Positions 16,699 to 25,945 of a stretch of 64,000 bases of DNA are shown here, piece by piece. The stretch covers positions 62,001-126,000 of the forward strand of contig NZ_JAPZVP010000011.1 in NCBI RefSeq assembly GCF_027622875.1. The letters are read 5' to 3'. The translations under genes and the position numbers were made by a program. The notes under the pieces are model-generated. The model did no database searches. It had not been told where the DNA came from and saw only the letters and a list, made by a program, of their open reading frames with translations. Each line of letters begins with the position of its first letter. The stretch's first letter is position 1. This stretch comes from Glycomyces luteolus (GTDB lineage Bacteria > Actinomycetota > Actinomycetes > Mycobacteriales > Micromonosporaceae).

Positions 16699-18465
16699 AT
16701 GACTGAGAACCCTTCAACCCCCAGCCTGTCCCGTCGCACCGTGCTCCAGGCGACCGGTGCCGCGGCCGTCGCCGGATACCTGGCGACCGCCGCGGGTCCC
16801 GCCGCCGCCCAGGAGGCGCCGGCGAACGCGATCGTCACGTACCCGGTCCCGGCGGGGATCGCGCAGAACGGCAGCTTCGAGGTGAGCGTCCGCAACGGCC
16901 AGAGCGAGTGGCAGCGGCTCGGCGTCTACAACACCCGCCTGAAGCTGATCGACGCCTCTACCGGCGCCGGTCCCCTCTACAACTCCGCAGTGGCCTACTT
17001 CGACTTCTCCGGCGAGGTCGAAGTGAAGGTGCGATACGTCAAGAGCGCCATCGAGAAGGCGCGCATCCGCCCCCTCTCCTACGACATCGAACCGGTCGTG
17101 GAGGAGGACACCGTCGAGTTCACGCTCACCGAGCCCCGCAAGATCGTCGTCGAGGTCAACGACGAACTGTACGACTGCCTGCACCTCATCGCGCACCCCA
17201 TCGAGACCGACGTGCCCGACCCCGAAGACCCTTCCGTGGTCTACTTCGGACCCGGCGTGCACACCGGTGAGTCCGTTGCCGTCGCGAGCGGCCAGACCGT
17301 CTACATCGCCGGCGGCGCGGTGGTCAAGCGCAACATCACCTTCGACAACGTGGCGAACGCGACCCTGCGCGGCCACGGCATGATCTACGGGGTCCAGTGG
17401 GGCGCGGCGCCCGTCAGGAACTCGAAGAACATCCTGATCGACGGCATCACGATCATGAACAACCCCACCGGCAACGCGCTCGACATCGACGAGTCCGAGC
17501 AGGTCACGGTCCGCAACCTGAGCTACTTCAGCTCCGGCAGGTGGGGCGACGGCATCGACGTCTTCTGCAGCAGCGAAGTGCTCCTCGAAGGCCTCTTCAT
17601 GCGCAGCTCGGACGACTGCATCGCCCTCTACGGCCACCGCAACCAGTGGTACGGCGACGTCCGGAACATCACGATCAGGGACTCCTCGCTCTGGGCGGAC
17701 GTGGCGCACCCGATCAACGTCGGCACGCACGGGAACACCGACGCGCCCGAAGTGCTGGAGAACATCACCATCAGCAACGTCGACATCCTCGACCACCGCG
17801 AGCCGCAGCTGAACTACCAAGGCTGCATCGCGCTGAACCCCGGCGACAGCAACCTGGTCCGCAACGTGCGCATCCAGGACGTGCGCGTCGAGGACTTCCG
17901 GTGGGGCCAGATCATCCACATGCGCGTGGCCTACAACAAGACCTACAACACCTCGGCCGGCCGGGGCATCGAGCAGGTCTTCGTCAAGAACCTCAGCTAC
18001 GAGGGCGACAACGCCGGGCTCGGGATCATGCTCGGCTACGACGCCGAGCACGCCATCAAGGACGTCGTCTTCCAGAACTTCACCGTCAACGGCAAGCTCA
18101 TCGCCGACAACATGCGCAAGCCCGGCTGGTTCAAGACCTGGGACATGATCCCCATGCACGTGAACGAGCACGTGACCGGACTGCGCTTCCTCGACTCGGC
18201 CACCGCCCCGTCCACGACGGCGCCGACCCTCGTCGCCGCCGACGCCCTGGCGACCACCGCGGGAGCGCCGACGCTCTACACGATCAGCGCGACTGGCTTC
18301 CCCGAGACGTTCGCCGCCTCGGGTCTGCCCGAAGGGCTCGCGGTCGACGCGGCCACCGGCGTCGTCTTCGGAGCGCCCGCCAAGGCCGGCACGTACGAGG
18401 CGGTCGTCAGCGCCGCCAACGCGAGCGGGACCGCCGAGAAGACCGTCACGATCACGGTGCAGTGA
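16699..18465 (+). CDS. Secreted GH28-like right-handed beta-helix protein
   Basis: The protein is 588 residues: Tat signal (SRRTVLQATGAAAVAG, cleavage after AAAQ), an N-terminal beta domain, then a parallel beta-helix built from repeats (ILIDGITIMNN, VTVRNLSYFSS, ITIRDSSLWAD, ITISNVDILDH). The segment GRWGDGIDVFCS…SSDDCIALYG is the counterpart of the GH28 polygalacturonase catalytic 'NtDGid…DDciai' region, so acid residues for hydrolysis are present. About 85 C-terminal residues form a putative-Ig (He_PIG) domain (GLPEGLAVDAATGVVFGAP). It probably cuts a uronate-containing polysaccharide, as GH28 or a related beta-helix family. Its stop overlaps the next ATG by one base. Confidence 0.82.
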   Translation: MTENPSTPSLSRRTVLQATGAAAVAGYLATAAGPAAAQEAPANAIVTYPVPAGIAQNGSFEVSVRNGQSEWQRLGVYNTRLKLIDASTGAGPLYNSAVAYFDFSGEVEVKVRYVKSAIEKARIRPLSYDIEPVVEEDTVEFTLTEPRKIVVEVNDELYDCLHLIAHPIETDVPDPEDPSVVYFGPGVHTGESVAVASGQTVYIAGGAVVKRNITFDNVANATLRGHGMIYGVQWGAAPVRNSKNILIDGITIMNNPTGNALDIDESEQVTVRNLSYFSSGRWGDGIDVFCSSEVLLEGLFMRSSDDCIALYGHRNQWYGDVRNITIRDSSLWADVAHPINVGTHGNTDAPEVLENITISNVDILDHREPQLNYQGCIALNPGDSNLVRNVRIQDVRVEDFRWGQIIHMRVAYNKTYNTSAGRGIEQVFVKNLSYEGDNAGLGIMLGYDAEHAIKDVVFQNFTVNGKLIADNMRKPGWFKTWDMIPMHVNEHVTGLRFLDSATAPSTTAPTLVAADALATTAGAPTLYTISATGFPETFAASGLPEGLAVDAATGVVFGAPAKAGTYEAVVSAANASGTAEKTVTITVQ

Positions 18466-21400
18466 TGGATCGATACCAGACCACCCGCCGCACGCTCCTG
18501 CGAGGCGCGGCGGGCTCCCTCATCGCGGTCACCGCCGCGAACGCGCTTCCCGCCCAAGCCGGACAGGCCGCGCCCCCCACTTCGACCGCCGGTGCGGCGT
18601 TCGCGCACCCCGGCCTGCTGCACAGCGCGGCGGACCTCGAGCGCATGCGCACTGCAGTTGCGGCGCAAGAGGCTCCGATCCACCAGGGGTTCACCGCGAT
18701 GGCCGCGCACGCCCGCTCCTCATTCGACTACCGGATCCGCAACACCGGCCAGATCACCTCGTGGGGCCGCGGCCCCACCGACAACACCGCCGAGGCGGCC
18801 GAGGACGCCGGCGCCGCCTACCAGAACGCCCTGATGTGGGCGATCACCGGCGACGACCGGCACGCGGACAAGGCCCGCGACATCCTCAACGCCTGGTCGG
18901 CGAGCCTGAAGACCATCACCGGCGCCGACGGCCAGCTCGGCGCGGGCCTCCAGGGCTTCAAGCTCGTCAACGCCGCGGAGATCCTGCGGCACGGCGAGTA
19001 CGACGGCTGGGCCGACGCGGACATCGCCAGGTGCGAGCGGTCCTTCAAGGACGTCTGGTACCCGTCGGTCTCCGGGTACGCGCTGTTCGCCAACGGCAAC
19101 TGGGACGTCGCCGCCCTGCAACTGGTCATCGCGATCGCGGTGTTCTGCGACGACCGCGTCATGTTCGAGGACGCGGTGCGCTACGCCGCGGGCGGGGCCG
19201 GGAACGGCTCCATCACCGGCATCGTCGTCGACGAGTCCGGCCAGGGGCAGGAGAGCGGCCGCACCCAGGCCTACGCCCAGCTCGCGATCGGCCTGCTCAC
19301 CGATGTCGCCGAAGTAGCCTGGAACCAGGGCGTGGACCTATACGGCCACAAGGGCAACCGCATCCTCGCGGGGTACGAGTACGTCTCGCGCTACAACCTC
19401 GGCGAAGACGTGCCGTTCACCGCCGACCTCGACCGGACCGGCAAGTACCTGAAGACCGTTGTCGCCACCGGGAACCGGGGGCAGTGGCGACCGATCCACG
19501 AACTCGCATACGGCCACTACGCGACCCGGATGGGGCTCGCAGTGCCCTACACCGAGCGGGTCGTCTTCCGGGGGACCGGTGGCACCCGCTTCATCGAGGG
19601 GCACAACGACGACCACCCGTCCTGGGGCACCCTCACTTTCGCGCGCTCGCAGGCCGACACCTCCGTCCCGCAAACGCCACCGCCCGCACCCGCAGGTCTC
19701 GCCGCTCATGGTTCCCCAGAAGGGATCACCGTCAGCTGGGTCGGCTCGGTCGATCCGGCCAGTATGGCCGCCGCAGACGGCTATACCGTCAAACGCGCGG
19801 CCCTCGACGAGGACGAGTACGAGGTGATCGCCACCGGAATCGCGTCCACTTCGTACACCGATGAATCGGTCGAGCCGGGCCGCACCTACCTCTACGTCGT
19901 CGCCGCCGCGAACGAGGCCGGCACGGGCCCGGACTCGCTCGGCATCGCCGTCTCCGCCGGGCTGCCCGCACCCTGGGAGGCCGCCGACATCGGCGACTCG
20001 GCCCCAGCGGGCGGCACCGACTTCGACGGGCAGGCGTTCCGCATCAAGGCCGGCGGCAACGACATCGCCGGCGTGGAGGACCGGTTCCGGTTCACCCACC
20101 TGCCGCTCACCGGCGACGGCACCATCACCGCTCGGATCGCCCACCCCGTCAGCTCGCAGTACGCGAAGGTCGGCCTGATGATGCGGGAGAGCCTGGAACC
20201 CGACGCCGCGCACGCGTCGATGCTCATCCAAGGCCTGCCGCTCCACACCTGGAGCGGCGTCTGGACCACCCGCACCACCACAGGAGGCGACACCGCCGGA
20301 ACCGGCAGTACCCCGGTCCCGCCCACACAGCAGACCGAGATCACTGTCAACGCAGGGTTCCCCATCGCCGATCACGGGTCCCTCCCGTCCTCGGCGACGC
20401 CACTGCCCGCGCCCTACGTCGAAGGCGCGAGTGACGGCTACCGCTGGCGGCGCCCCTACTGGGTCCGCCTGCGGCGCAAGGGCACCAAGTTCACCGGGTG
20501 GATCTCGCCGAACGGCGAGGACTGGGAGAAGGTCGGCACCTCCGAACTGGACCTCCCGGAGGACCTCTACATCGGCCTGGCCGTCTGCTCGGTGCTCGGC
20601 GGCGACGCGGACCACCCCGAGACCACCTCGGCGGTCTTCGACAACGTCACCGCACCGGGCTGGTCCGTCGGCGCCCCCGCCGCCCAGGTGGGGGACCTGC
20701 GTGCCTGGACGGGCGCGAGCGCCGTCGAACTCGCGTGGAGCGCAACGGACCTCTCCGGCCGCTACACCGTCAAGCGCGCCCCGGCGAACGGCGGCCGGTA
20801 CACCGTCCTCGCCTGCGGCATCGGTCCGGTCGGATTCGGCGTCCAGGTCCGCTACGCGGATCCGACCGGCGCGCCCGGAACCGAGTACCGCTATATCGTC
20901 TGCGCCTCGAACACCGACGGCGACGGTCCGCCGTCACTGGAGGCCCGCGCGGTCATGCCGACCCCGCCGAAACCGGAGATCACGGCAGCGGCAACGGCGT
21001 TCGCCAACGCTGGCAAACCCTTCCACTATTTGATACGCGCCGCCAACGACCCCGCCGGGTTCACCGCGACGGGTCTGCCCGACGGGCTCCACCTCGACGC
21101 GACCACGGGGACCATCACCGGAACCGCCACGGCCGCAGGCGCATTCACCGTCGAAGTCGGCGCGGTCAACGCGACCGGCTCCGCCGCCGGGAGCCTCGCG
21201 ATCACCATCGGCTCCCCGCCGCCCGCGCCGTGGACCTACCGGGACATCGGCGACCGGGTACCCGACGAGCGGATGCTGGGCTCACGGAGCGTCGTCGCGA
21301 TCCGCGCGCCCGGCATCACCGGCCACGACGCCGACACCGGCACCTTCACCCTCCGCGGCGCCGGTGCCGACCTCAATGTCATCAACCAGGGCATGACCGC

Positions 21401-21842
21401 CCACTTCGCCTCCGTGCCAATGGAAGGCGACGGCACGATCACCGCCCGCCTCTCCAGCTGGACCGGCGCGTCCGCGAACGGCCGCGTCGGTCTGGCGATG
21501 GCCAAGTCGCTCAACCCGTTCGACCAGATGACCGCCACAGTCCTCGGCGCGAACGGCACCGTCCAGTTCTTCCGACGCACCCGTGTGGCCTTCCGCCCCA
21601 ACACGACGGACGGGCCCAATAACGTCGGCGCCCCGATCTGGCTGCGGCTCAGCCGAACCGGCGACGCCTTCGCGGCGGCGACCTCCGCCGACGGGCAGAC
21701 CTGGACGCCCATCGGCGAACCGCACGCGATCCCGGCCTTCGGGACCGCGCCTTACCACGTCGGCCTGGCCGTCGTCTCCGGCGATCCGACCGCGCTCAGC
21801 ACCGCGGTCTTCGACCAGGTGACGGTGACCGGCTCCGGTTGA
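18465..21842 (+). CDS. Large multi-domain secreted alginate-lyase-superfamily protein
   Basis: The protein is 1125 residues. Order: Tat signal (TRRTLLRGAAG), lyase domain of about residues 43-400 starting HPGLLHSAADLERMRTAV and related to the protein at 15373, fibronectin type III (about 405-500), a concanavalin-like sandwich (about 505-740), a second fibronectin III (about 745-825), a putative-Ig domain (GLPDGLHLDATTGTITGTA, about 845-910) and a second concanavalin-like sandwich (about 915-1125). The accessory parts probably bind substrate. ATG 18465 shares its A with the preceding TGA, so translation is coupled; the frame open far upstream of it is a shadow of the GH28-like gene. Confidence 0.82.
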   Translation: MDRYQTTRRTLLRGAAGSLIAVTAANALPAQAGQAAPPTSTAGAAFAHPGLLHSAADLERMRTAVAAQEAPIHQGFTAMAAHARSSFDYRIRNTGQITSWGRGPTDNTAEAAEDAGAAYQNALMWAITGDDRHADKARDILNAWSASLKTITGADGQLGAGLQGFKLVNAAEILRHGEYDGWADADIARCERSFKDVWYPSVSGYALFANGNWDVAALQLVIAIAVFCDDRVMFEDAVRYAAGGAGNGSITGIVVDESGQGQESGRTQAYAQLAIGLLTDVAEVAWNQGVDLYGHKGNRILAGYEYVSRYNLGEDVPFTADLDRTGKYLKTVVATGNRGQWRPIHELAYGHYATRMGLAVPYTERVVFRGTGGTRFIEGHNDDHPSWGTLTFARSQADTSVPQTPPPAPAGLAAHGSPEGITVSWVGSVDPASMAAADGYTVKRAALDEDEYEVIATGIASTSYTDESVEPGRTYLYVVAAANEAGTGPDSLGIAVSAGLPAPWEAADIGDSAPAGGTDFDGQAFRIKAGGNDIAGVEDRFRFTHLPLTGDGTITARIAHPVSSQYAKVGLMMRESLEPDAAHASMLIQGLPLHTWSGVWTTRTTTGGDTAGTGSTPVPPTQQTEITVNAGFPIADHGSLPSSATPLPAPYVEGASDGYRWRRPYWVRLRRKGTKFTGWISPNGEDWEKVGTSELDLPEDLYIGLAVCSVLGGDADHPETTSAVFDNVTAPGWSVGAPAAQVGDLRAWTGASAVELAWSATDLSGRYTVKRAPANGGRYTVLACGIGPVGFGVQVRYADPTGAPGTEYRYIVCASNTDGDGPPSLEARAVMPTPPKPEITAAATAFANAGKPFHYLIRAANDPAGFTATGLPDGLHLDATTGTITGTATAAGAFTVEVGAVNATGSAAGSLAITIGSPPPAPWTYRDIGDRVPDERMLGSRSVVAIRAPGITGHDADTGTFTLRGAGADLNVINQGMTAHFASVPMEGDGTITARLSSWTGASANGRVGLAMAKSLNPFDQMTATVLGANGTVQFFRRTRVAFRPNTTDGPNNVGAPIWLRLSRTGDAFAAATSADGQTWTPIGEPHAIPAFGTAPYHVGLAVVSGDPTALSTAVFDQVTVTGSG

Positions 21843-21853
21843 CCGCAGTAAGC

Positions 21854-21883
21854 CCCCGGCGCGGCGCACCCGCCGCGCCGGGG
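21854..21883 (+). terminator. Perfect 13-base hairpin before the fucosidase gene
   Basis: CCCCGGCGCGGCG (21854-21866) pairs exactly with CGCCGCGCCGGGG (21871-21883) around CACC. It lies in the 65-base gap between the large lyase gene and the fucosidase gene. Confidence 0.7.
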
Positions 21884-21907
21884 CACACACCAAGAAGGAA
21901 ACAGCAC

Positions 21908-23167
21908 ATGGAACACCGCTTCAGCGAGCACACCCGAGCATCCCTGCCCGACCGCGTCAGAGCCTGGCAGCAGGCCAAGTTCGGCATGTTCATCCACTGG
22001 GGACTCTATGCGATCCCGGCGCGCGGCGAATGGGTCCAGTTCGCCGAGGGCCTCCCGGCCGAGGAGTACGGGCAGTACGCCCCGCAGTTCGACCCGAGCG
22101 GCTTCGACGCCGCCGAATGGGTCGCGCTGGCCAAGGCCGCCGGCCAGAAGTACCTGGTCTTCACCGCCAAGCACCATGACGGCTTCTGCATGTGGAATAC
22201 CGCGCTCACCGACTACAACATAGTCAAGGCCTCGCCGTTCGGCCGCGACCCGATCGCCGAACTGGCCGCCGAATGCGAACGCCAAGGGCTCACCTTCGGC
22301 GTCTACTACTCCGTCAAGGACTGGCACCACCAGGACTACCCCACCCGGTACACCTACCGGACAAAGCGGCACCCGGACGGCTTCCACGGCCGCCCGAAAA
22401 CCGACGCCGACTTCATGAAGTACATGGACTACATGGAAGGCCAGCTCCGGGAACTGATGACCGGGTACGGGCGAATCGGGACGCTTTGGTTTGACTGGTA
22501 CGGCGACGCGTTCGAACGCGAGGACGAGCGCGAGCGCGCCCGGCAGATCATCGACATGGTCCATGACCTGCAGCCCGACTGCGTCGTCAACGACCGCCTC
22601 GGCGGCGTCGGCGCGGACTTCACGACCGCCGAGCAGACGATCCCCGGCAGCGCCGGGGACCGGCCGTGGGAAGCATGCATGACCGTCGCCGGCAGCTGGG
22701 GATACTCGGCGAACGACACGGTCAAGGACGGCCCCACGCTGATCCGCGACCTGGTCGACATCGCGGGCAAGGGCGGCAACTACCTGCTCAACGTCGGTCC
22801 GAACGAGCAGGGCCGCATCGGTGAGGCCGAAGCGGCGTCCCTGCGCGAAGTCGGACGCTGGCTGGAGGCCAACGGCGAGTCGGTGCACGGAACCGCGGCC
22901 GGCCCGTCGATGCGCTGGGAGCCGAACCTAGCCGCGGCCACCCGCCGCCCCGGGAAGGAGTACCTGCACCTCGACTCGTGGCCCGAGGACGGCCGGATCT
23001 TCTACAACCAGGCCCTCCGCACCGTGACCGGCGCATACCTGCTCGCCGACCCCGAGTGCACGCCGCTCCCGGTCGACGTGCACCACCGGAGCGTGATGAT
23101 CCGCCTCCCGGCCGAGGCCCCCGCGTCGGTCGGCAACGTCATCGTGCTTTCCTACGAGGAGCACTGA
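21908..23167 (+). CDS. Alpha-L-fucosidase (GH29)
   Basis: The protein is 419 residues without a signal peptide, so probably intracellular. It begins with the GH29 pattern WQQAKFGMFIHWGLYA and has the TAKHHDGFCMW motif of the active site. The predicted nucleophile is D196 in GTLWFDWYG, and GKGGNYLLNVGPNEQGRI ends the catalytic barrel. It removes terminal alpha-L-fucose by a retaining mechanism. ATG 21908 has GAAGGAAA just upstream. As the last gene of the locus it implies a fucose-bearing substrate. Confidence 0.92.
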   Translation: MEHRFSEHTRASLPDRVRAWQQAKFGMFIHWGLYAIPARGEWVQFAEGLPAEEYGQYAPQFDPSGFDAAEWVALAKAAGQKYLVFTAKHHDGFCMWNTALTDYNIVKASPFGRDPIAELAAECERQGLTFGVYYSVKDWHHQDYPTRYTYRTKRHPDGFHGRPKTDADFMKYMDYMEGQLRELMTGYGRIGTLWFDWYGDAFEREDERERARQIIDMVHDLQPDCVVNDRLGGVGADFTTAEQTIPGSAGDRPWEACMTVAGSWGYSANDTVKDGPTLIRDLVDIAGKGGNYLLNVGPNEQGRIGEAEAASLREVGRWLEANGESVHGTAAGPSMRWEPNLAAATRRPGKEYLHLDSWPEDGRIFYNQALRTVTGAYLLADPECTPLPVDVHHRSVMIRLPAEAPASVGNVIVLSYEEH

Positions 23168-23576
23168 CCCGATCACGTCGGCTGGAGCGGGGGTCGGGTC
23201 GCAGGCAGGCGCGAACGCCTAGGTCGGCGGCTTGGGCGGTACGCCGGGAACGGCTGAGCGCCGCGCCTGTCCGGGCGGCGTTTTCTGGCCGTCTGTCCGG
23301 ATCGCGTTCCCCCTCGGCCGCTGCGGTGTGCGCGGTCACATTAACGTTGCGGCGATCTTGACCTGCCCGAAAGGATGAGTTGAACCCGGTACCACCGTAT
23401 AACCGGGGTCTGCGATAACACGGATGAACGGTGAGGAAGCGGATGGCGAACGCTTCACCATAACTTCCTGGCGAAGATCTCAAGGAAAACCAGTCCATCC
23501 TGAATCGCTTGCGGATTCGGAGCCGCCTGGAAATGACGAACGTCGCCCCTCGTAGCTCCACCCTTACGTTTGGTCA
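23168..23576. other. 409-base gap after the polysaccharide locus
   Basis: GACCCGA near 23166 and TCGGGTC near 23194 could pair as a weak terminator for the fucosidase gene. The right half is less GC-rich and should hold the promoter and leader of the secreted gene at 23577; TTGACC near 23357 is a possible -35. I looked for a ydaO-type leader because of the cell-wall gene downstream but did not find its conserved core. Confidence 0.4.
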
Positions 23577-24680
23577 GTGCGAAACCGCCAGACGAATGAA
23601 GGCGTGACTGGCCTGGACCAGAGCGCCGCCCCTTCCATCCGCAAGCGAACCGACTCACAAATCAGCGTGCTGCTCGAGCAGCTCCGGAGCTGGACAGTCC
23701 GGGTAGGACTGGCCGTAGCGGCCGTCGCCGGGCTCCTCTGGGACAGCGCGAGTCCTGTTGTGGCGACGCTCGCTGGACGACTCCGCAACGCCGCGGCTCC
23801 CGCCATCGAGCGAATCAAACGATCGATCGCCTGGTCGGCCGAGCGCGTCCAACCATGGATCGCCCTGCTGAAGGACGTCGCGATCGTCGTCGACGAGTCG
23901 GCGAAGCCGGTGGTCTCCAAGGTCGCCGACCCCGTGAGGCGCCTGGTCGCCAAGGTCATCGATCGATTCGGTCTGCGGGCGACCGTCATGGGCGCGGCCA
24001 CCGCGATCTTCCTCGGTTCCACCGGCAGCGCCGCGGTCGCCATTACCAGCCTGGACACCGAACCCACCATGGGGTCACAGAGCGCCGTCGTCGCAGCCGA
24101 TGCCGCACTCTCCGAGGAGGCCGCATCGGCGGCCGCCACGCAGATCGCAAATGACCAGCGTGAGGCGGCTGCGGCAGCGGCTGCAGCGGCTGCGGCGGCT
24201 GAGGCGGCTGCGAAGGCCAAAGCCCAGGAAGCAGCCGAGCCCAAGCCGGTCGGCGGGCTCAGCAAGCTTCAGATGTCCAACGCCATCGCCATCATCGAGG
24301 CCGGCAAGGACGAAGGCCTCAACCAGAAGGCCTGGGCGATCGCCTTGGCGACGGCGATGCAGGAATCCAAGTTCAGGAACTACGCGAATGTGAACGTCGC
24401 GGAGTCCTATGACTACGAGTACCAGGCCGAAGGCTCTGACCACGACTCGGTCGGCCTCTTCCAGCAGCGCCCCTCCTCGGGCTGGGGCAGCGTCAAGGAA
24501 CTCATGGACCCGAAGACCTCGGCTTCCAAGTTCTACGACTCGCTCAAGAGGGTCGACAACTGGGAGGACATGCCCGTCACCAAGGCCGCTCAGACCGTCC
24601 AGGTCTCGGCGTTCCCGGACGCCTACGCCCAGTGGGAAGACCTGGCCTGGGACATCATCGCCGCTTACAAGGGCGAGTAA
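23577..24680 (+). CDS. Secreted or membrane-anchored lysozyme-fold-like protein
   Basis: The protein is up to 367 residues. Residues about 40-65 and 125-150 are hydrophobic (RVGLAVAAVAGLL; ATVMGAATAIFLGSTGSAAVAI), the second looking like an internal signal anchor. Next comes an Ala-rich coiled segment (about 180-220). The C-terminal 140 residues contain AIALATAMQESKF and SVGLFQQRPSSGWG, which resemble the catalytic Glu helix and 'S.GLfQ' motif of lytic-transglycosylase/lysozyme folds, so peptidoglycan cleavage is possible. GTG 23577 and GTG 23604 are both possible starts. An 18-base perfect hairpin follows downstream. Confidence 0.6.
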   Translation: MRNRQTNEGVTGLDQSAAPSIRKRTDSQISVLLEQLRSWTVRVGLAVAAVAGLLWDSASPVVATLAGRLRNAAAPAIERIKRSIAWSAERVQPWIALLKDVAIVVDESAKPVVSKVADPVRRLVAKVIDRFGLRATVMGAATAIFLGSTGSAAVAITSLDTEPTMGSQSAVVAADAALSEEAASAAATQIANDQREAAAAAAAAAAAAEAAAKAKAQEAAEPKPVGGLSKLQMSNAIAIIEAGKDEGLNQKAWAIALATAMQESKFRNYANVNVAESYDYEYQAEGSDHDSVGLFQQRPSSGWGSVKELMDPKTSASKFYDSLKRVDNWEDMPVTKAAQTVQVSAFPDAYAQWEDLAWDIIAAYKGE

Positions 24681-24764
24681 AGGGCCGAGGGCTACTCCAA
24701 GCGCTTCTCGTCGAAACCAGTCGGGCGTTCCTGAAACGCCGTGAGCACAGGCGAATGACGGGAT

Positions 24765-24803
24765 CGAAGGGCCGCAGACCATGAGATGGTCTGCGGCCCT
24801 TCG
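24765..24803 (+). terminator. Perfect 18-base hairpin
   Basis: CGAAGGGCCGCAGACCAT (24765-24782) pairs exactly with 24786-24803 around a GAG loop. It lies 85 bases after the lysozyme-fold-like gene and is its likely terminator, though without a T-run. Confidence 0.85.
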
Positions 24804-24869
24804 GCTATGCAGCGGCGGGCGTGCGCTTGATGCGGCGCGGTAGCTGGGCGCTCAGGGCGACCACGATCA

Positions 24870-24986
24870 TGGACGGACAACGAGGTCGTCCACAGCGATG
24901 ACGATCCGGGCCCGGCCATGGACCGCTTCTACACAGCCGACATCGTCCAATACGCCGACGGCGTCCGCCTCGCGCTCGGAGACTAG
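24870..24986 (+). pseudogene. Possible remnant of a SnoaL-like/NTF2-fold gene
   Basis: The plus-strand frame ending at 24986 reads TDNEVVHSDDDPGPAMDRFYTADIVQYADGVRLALGD. The 'FYtaDivqY.dGvrl' part resembles SnoaL-like polyketide-cyclase proteins. There is no upstream domain or start, so it would be a decayed fragment. Low certainty. Confidence 0.25.
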
Positions 24987-25621
24987 ACCAAAGTGGAGGA
25001 GTAGTAGGTGTAGACCTCCACGTCCCAGGAATTCAGCAGCGCCATCTCGATGACGGCGCCCTCGACCTTTTCGCTTTCGATGACGACGCATCGGTTGGCG
25101 GTGAAGGTTTCGCCGGGCGCGACTTCGTCGACGTCGAGGACGTCATTGGGGACGAGGCCGCAGTCGCTTTGGTAGGTCCAAGATCCGTTGCGGAGGCCGA
25201 CCAGGAGGTCTGTGGGCGCGGCGGCGGCGTCGGCCTTGTTCGTGCCGGTCAGCGTGATCATGAGGTACTGGGAGCCCTCGGCGGGGGCCGCGTTGGTGGC
25301 GTCGGCTTTCAAGATCGTCTCGGTCGCGTCGACTTCCACGGCGGTGACGGCGATGTCCCACGTGTCGACCTTGCCGGGCGTGCACATGTCGAGCGGGGCG
25401 TCGATGCTCTGGCCGGCTTGGGGATCGGCGTCGGCGGGCGCGTAGTCGCATTCGATGACCACTGGGGCGGCCTCGGCCTTCGCCTCGGCGGTGGCCTCGG
25501 CGTCGGGGTGTTCACTGGAATCGGCGGCGGTGCACGCGGTGAGGCCGGTGAGTCCCACGAGACCGATCCCGGCGACGGTGAGGAGTCTCTTGGCGGCCAG
25601 TGCGGTGATGAACGGGTCCAC
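24983..25621 (-). CDS. DUF4352-like lipoprotein
   Basis: The protein is 212 residues. The lipoprotein signal (AAKRLLTVAGIGLVGLTGLTAC) is followed by an acidic Ala/Glu linker and then a beta-rich immunoglobulin-like domain (VDTWDIAVTAVEVDATE…YLMITLTGTNKADAAA…RNGSWTYQ), which is the DUF4352 layout. GTG 25621 is chosen because GAAAGG lies upstream and the signal peptide begins there. These proteins sit on the outer membrane face; the role is unknown. Confidence 0.7.
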   Translation of the reverse strand: MDPFITALAAKRLLTVAGIGLVGLTGLTACTAADSSEHPDAEATAEAKAEAAPVVIECDYAPADADPQAGQSIDAPLDMCTPGKVDTWDIAVTAVEVDATETILKADATNAAPAEGSQYLMITLTGTNKADAAAAPTDLLVGLRNGSWTYQSDCGLVPNDVLDVDEVAPGETFTANRCVVIESEKVEGAVIEMALLNSWDVEVYTYYSSTLV

Positions 25622-25945
25622 GATCGGCCTTTCGGGCGGAGGCGGGTGTGACGCCTGTGAATCTACTTGACTAGTGCCACGCCCCGATTCCAAGCGGCGA
25701 CGGCCGGGGTCGGTGCCGAACTACGCGGCCGACGAGTCGGGTTGCAGCGGAGGGGAGATTCGTACCAGCCGCCCGTCCCTTGGACCGCGCAGTAAGCAAA
25801 GTGGACACATCCACCGTTTCCGTTCCGGTGACGGCAACTCGGGCATCTGCCTCTGATAGCCTCACGGAACACCCGGCAGGAGGTTCCCCATGCCATCTGC
25901 AGACACCTCCGTTTCCCCCTGATTCCAAGGTGCACAAGGCAGGCG
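25622..25945. other. 324-base divergent intergenic region
   Basis: It separates the minus-strand lipoprotein gene from the plus-strand methyltransferase gene and must contain both promoters. I see no clear -10/-35 pair, repeat or RNA. Open frames here are short shadows. Confidence 0.4.

Noticed and set aside
16714-18171. 485-codon minus-strand open frame opposite the GH28-like gene
   Set aside because: Val/Asp/His-rich shadow of a gene with clear beta-helix repeats.
17397-18464. N-terminal extension of the large lyase frame
   Set aside because: Overlaps the GH28-like gene out of frame and reads as Arg/His-rich noise; the Tat signal starts at 18465.
23168-23576. ydaO (c-di-AMP) riboswitch before a cell-wall gene
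   Set aside because: The conserved core sequences of that leader were not found.
24150-24235. Repeated GCGGCT-like units in the lysozyme-fold gene
   Set aside because: Simple poly-Ala/Glu coding stretch with irregular units, not a defined repeat element.
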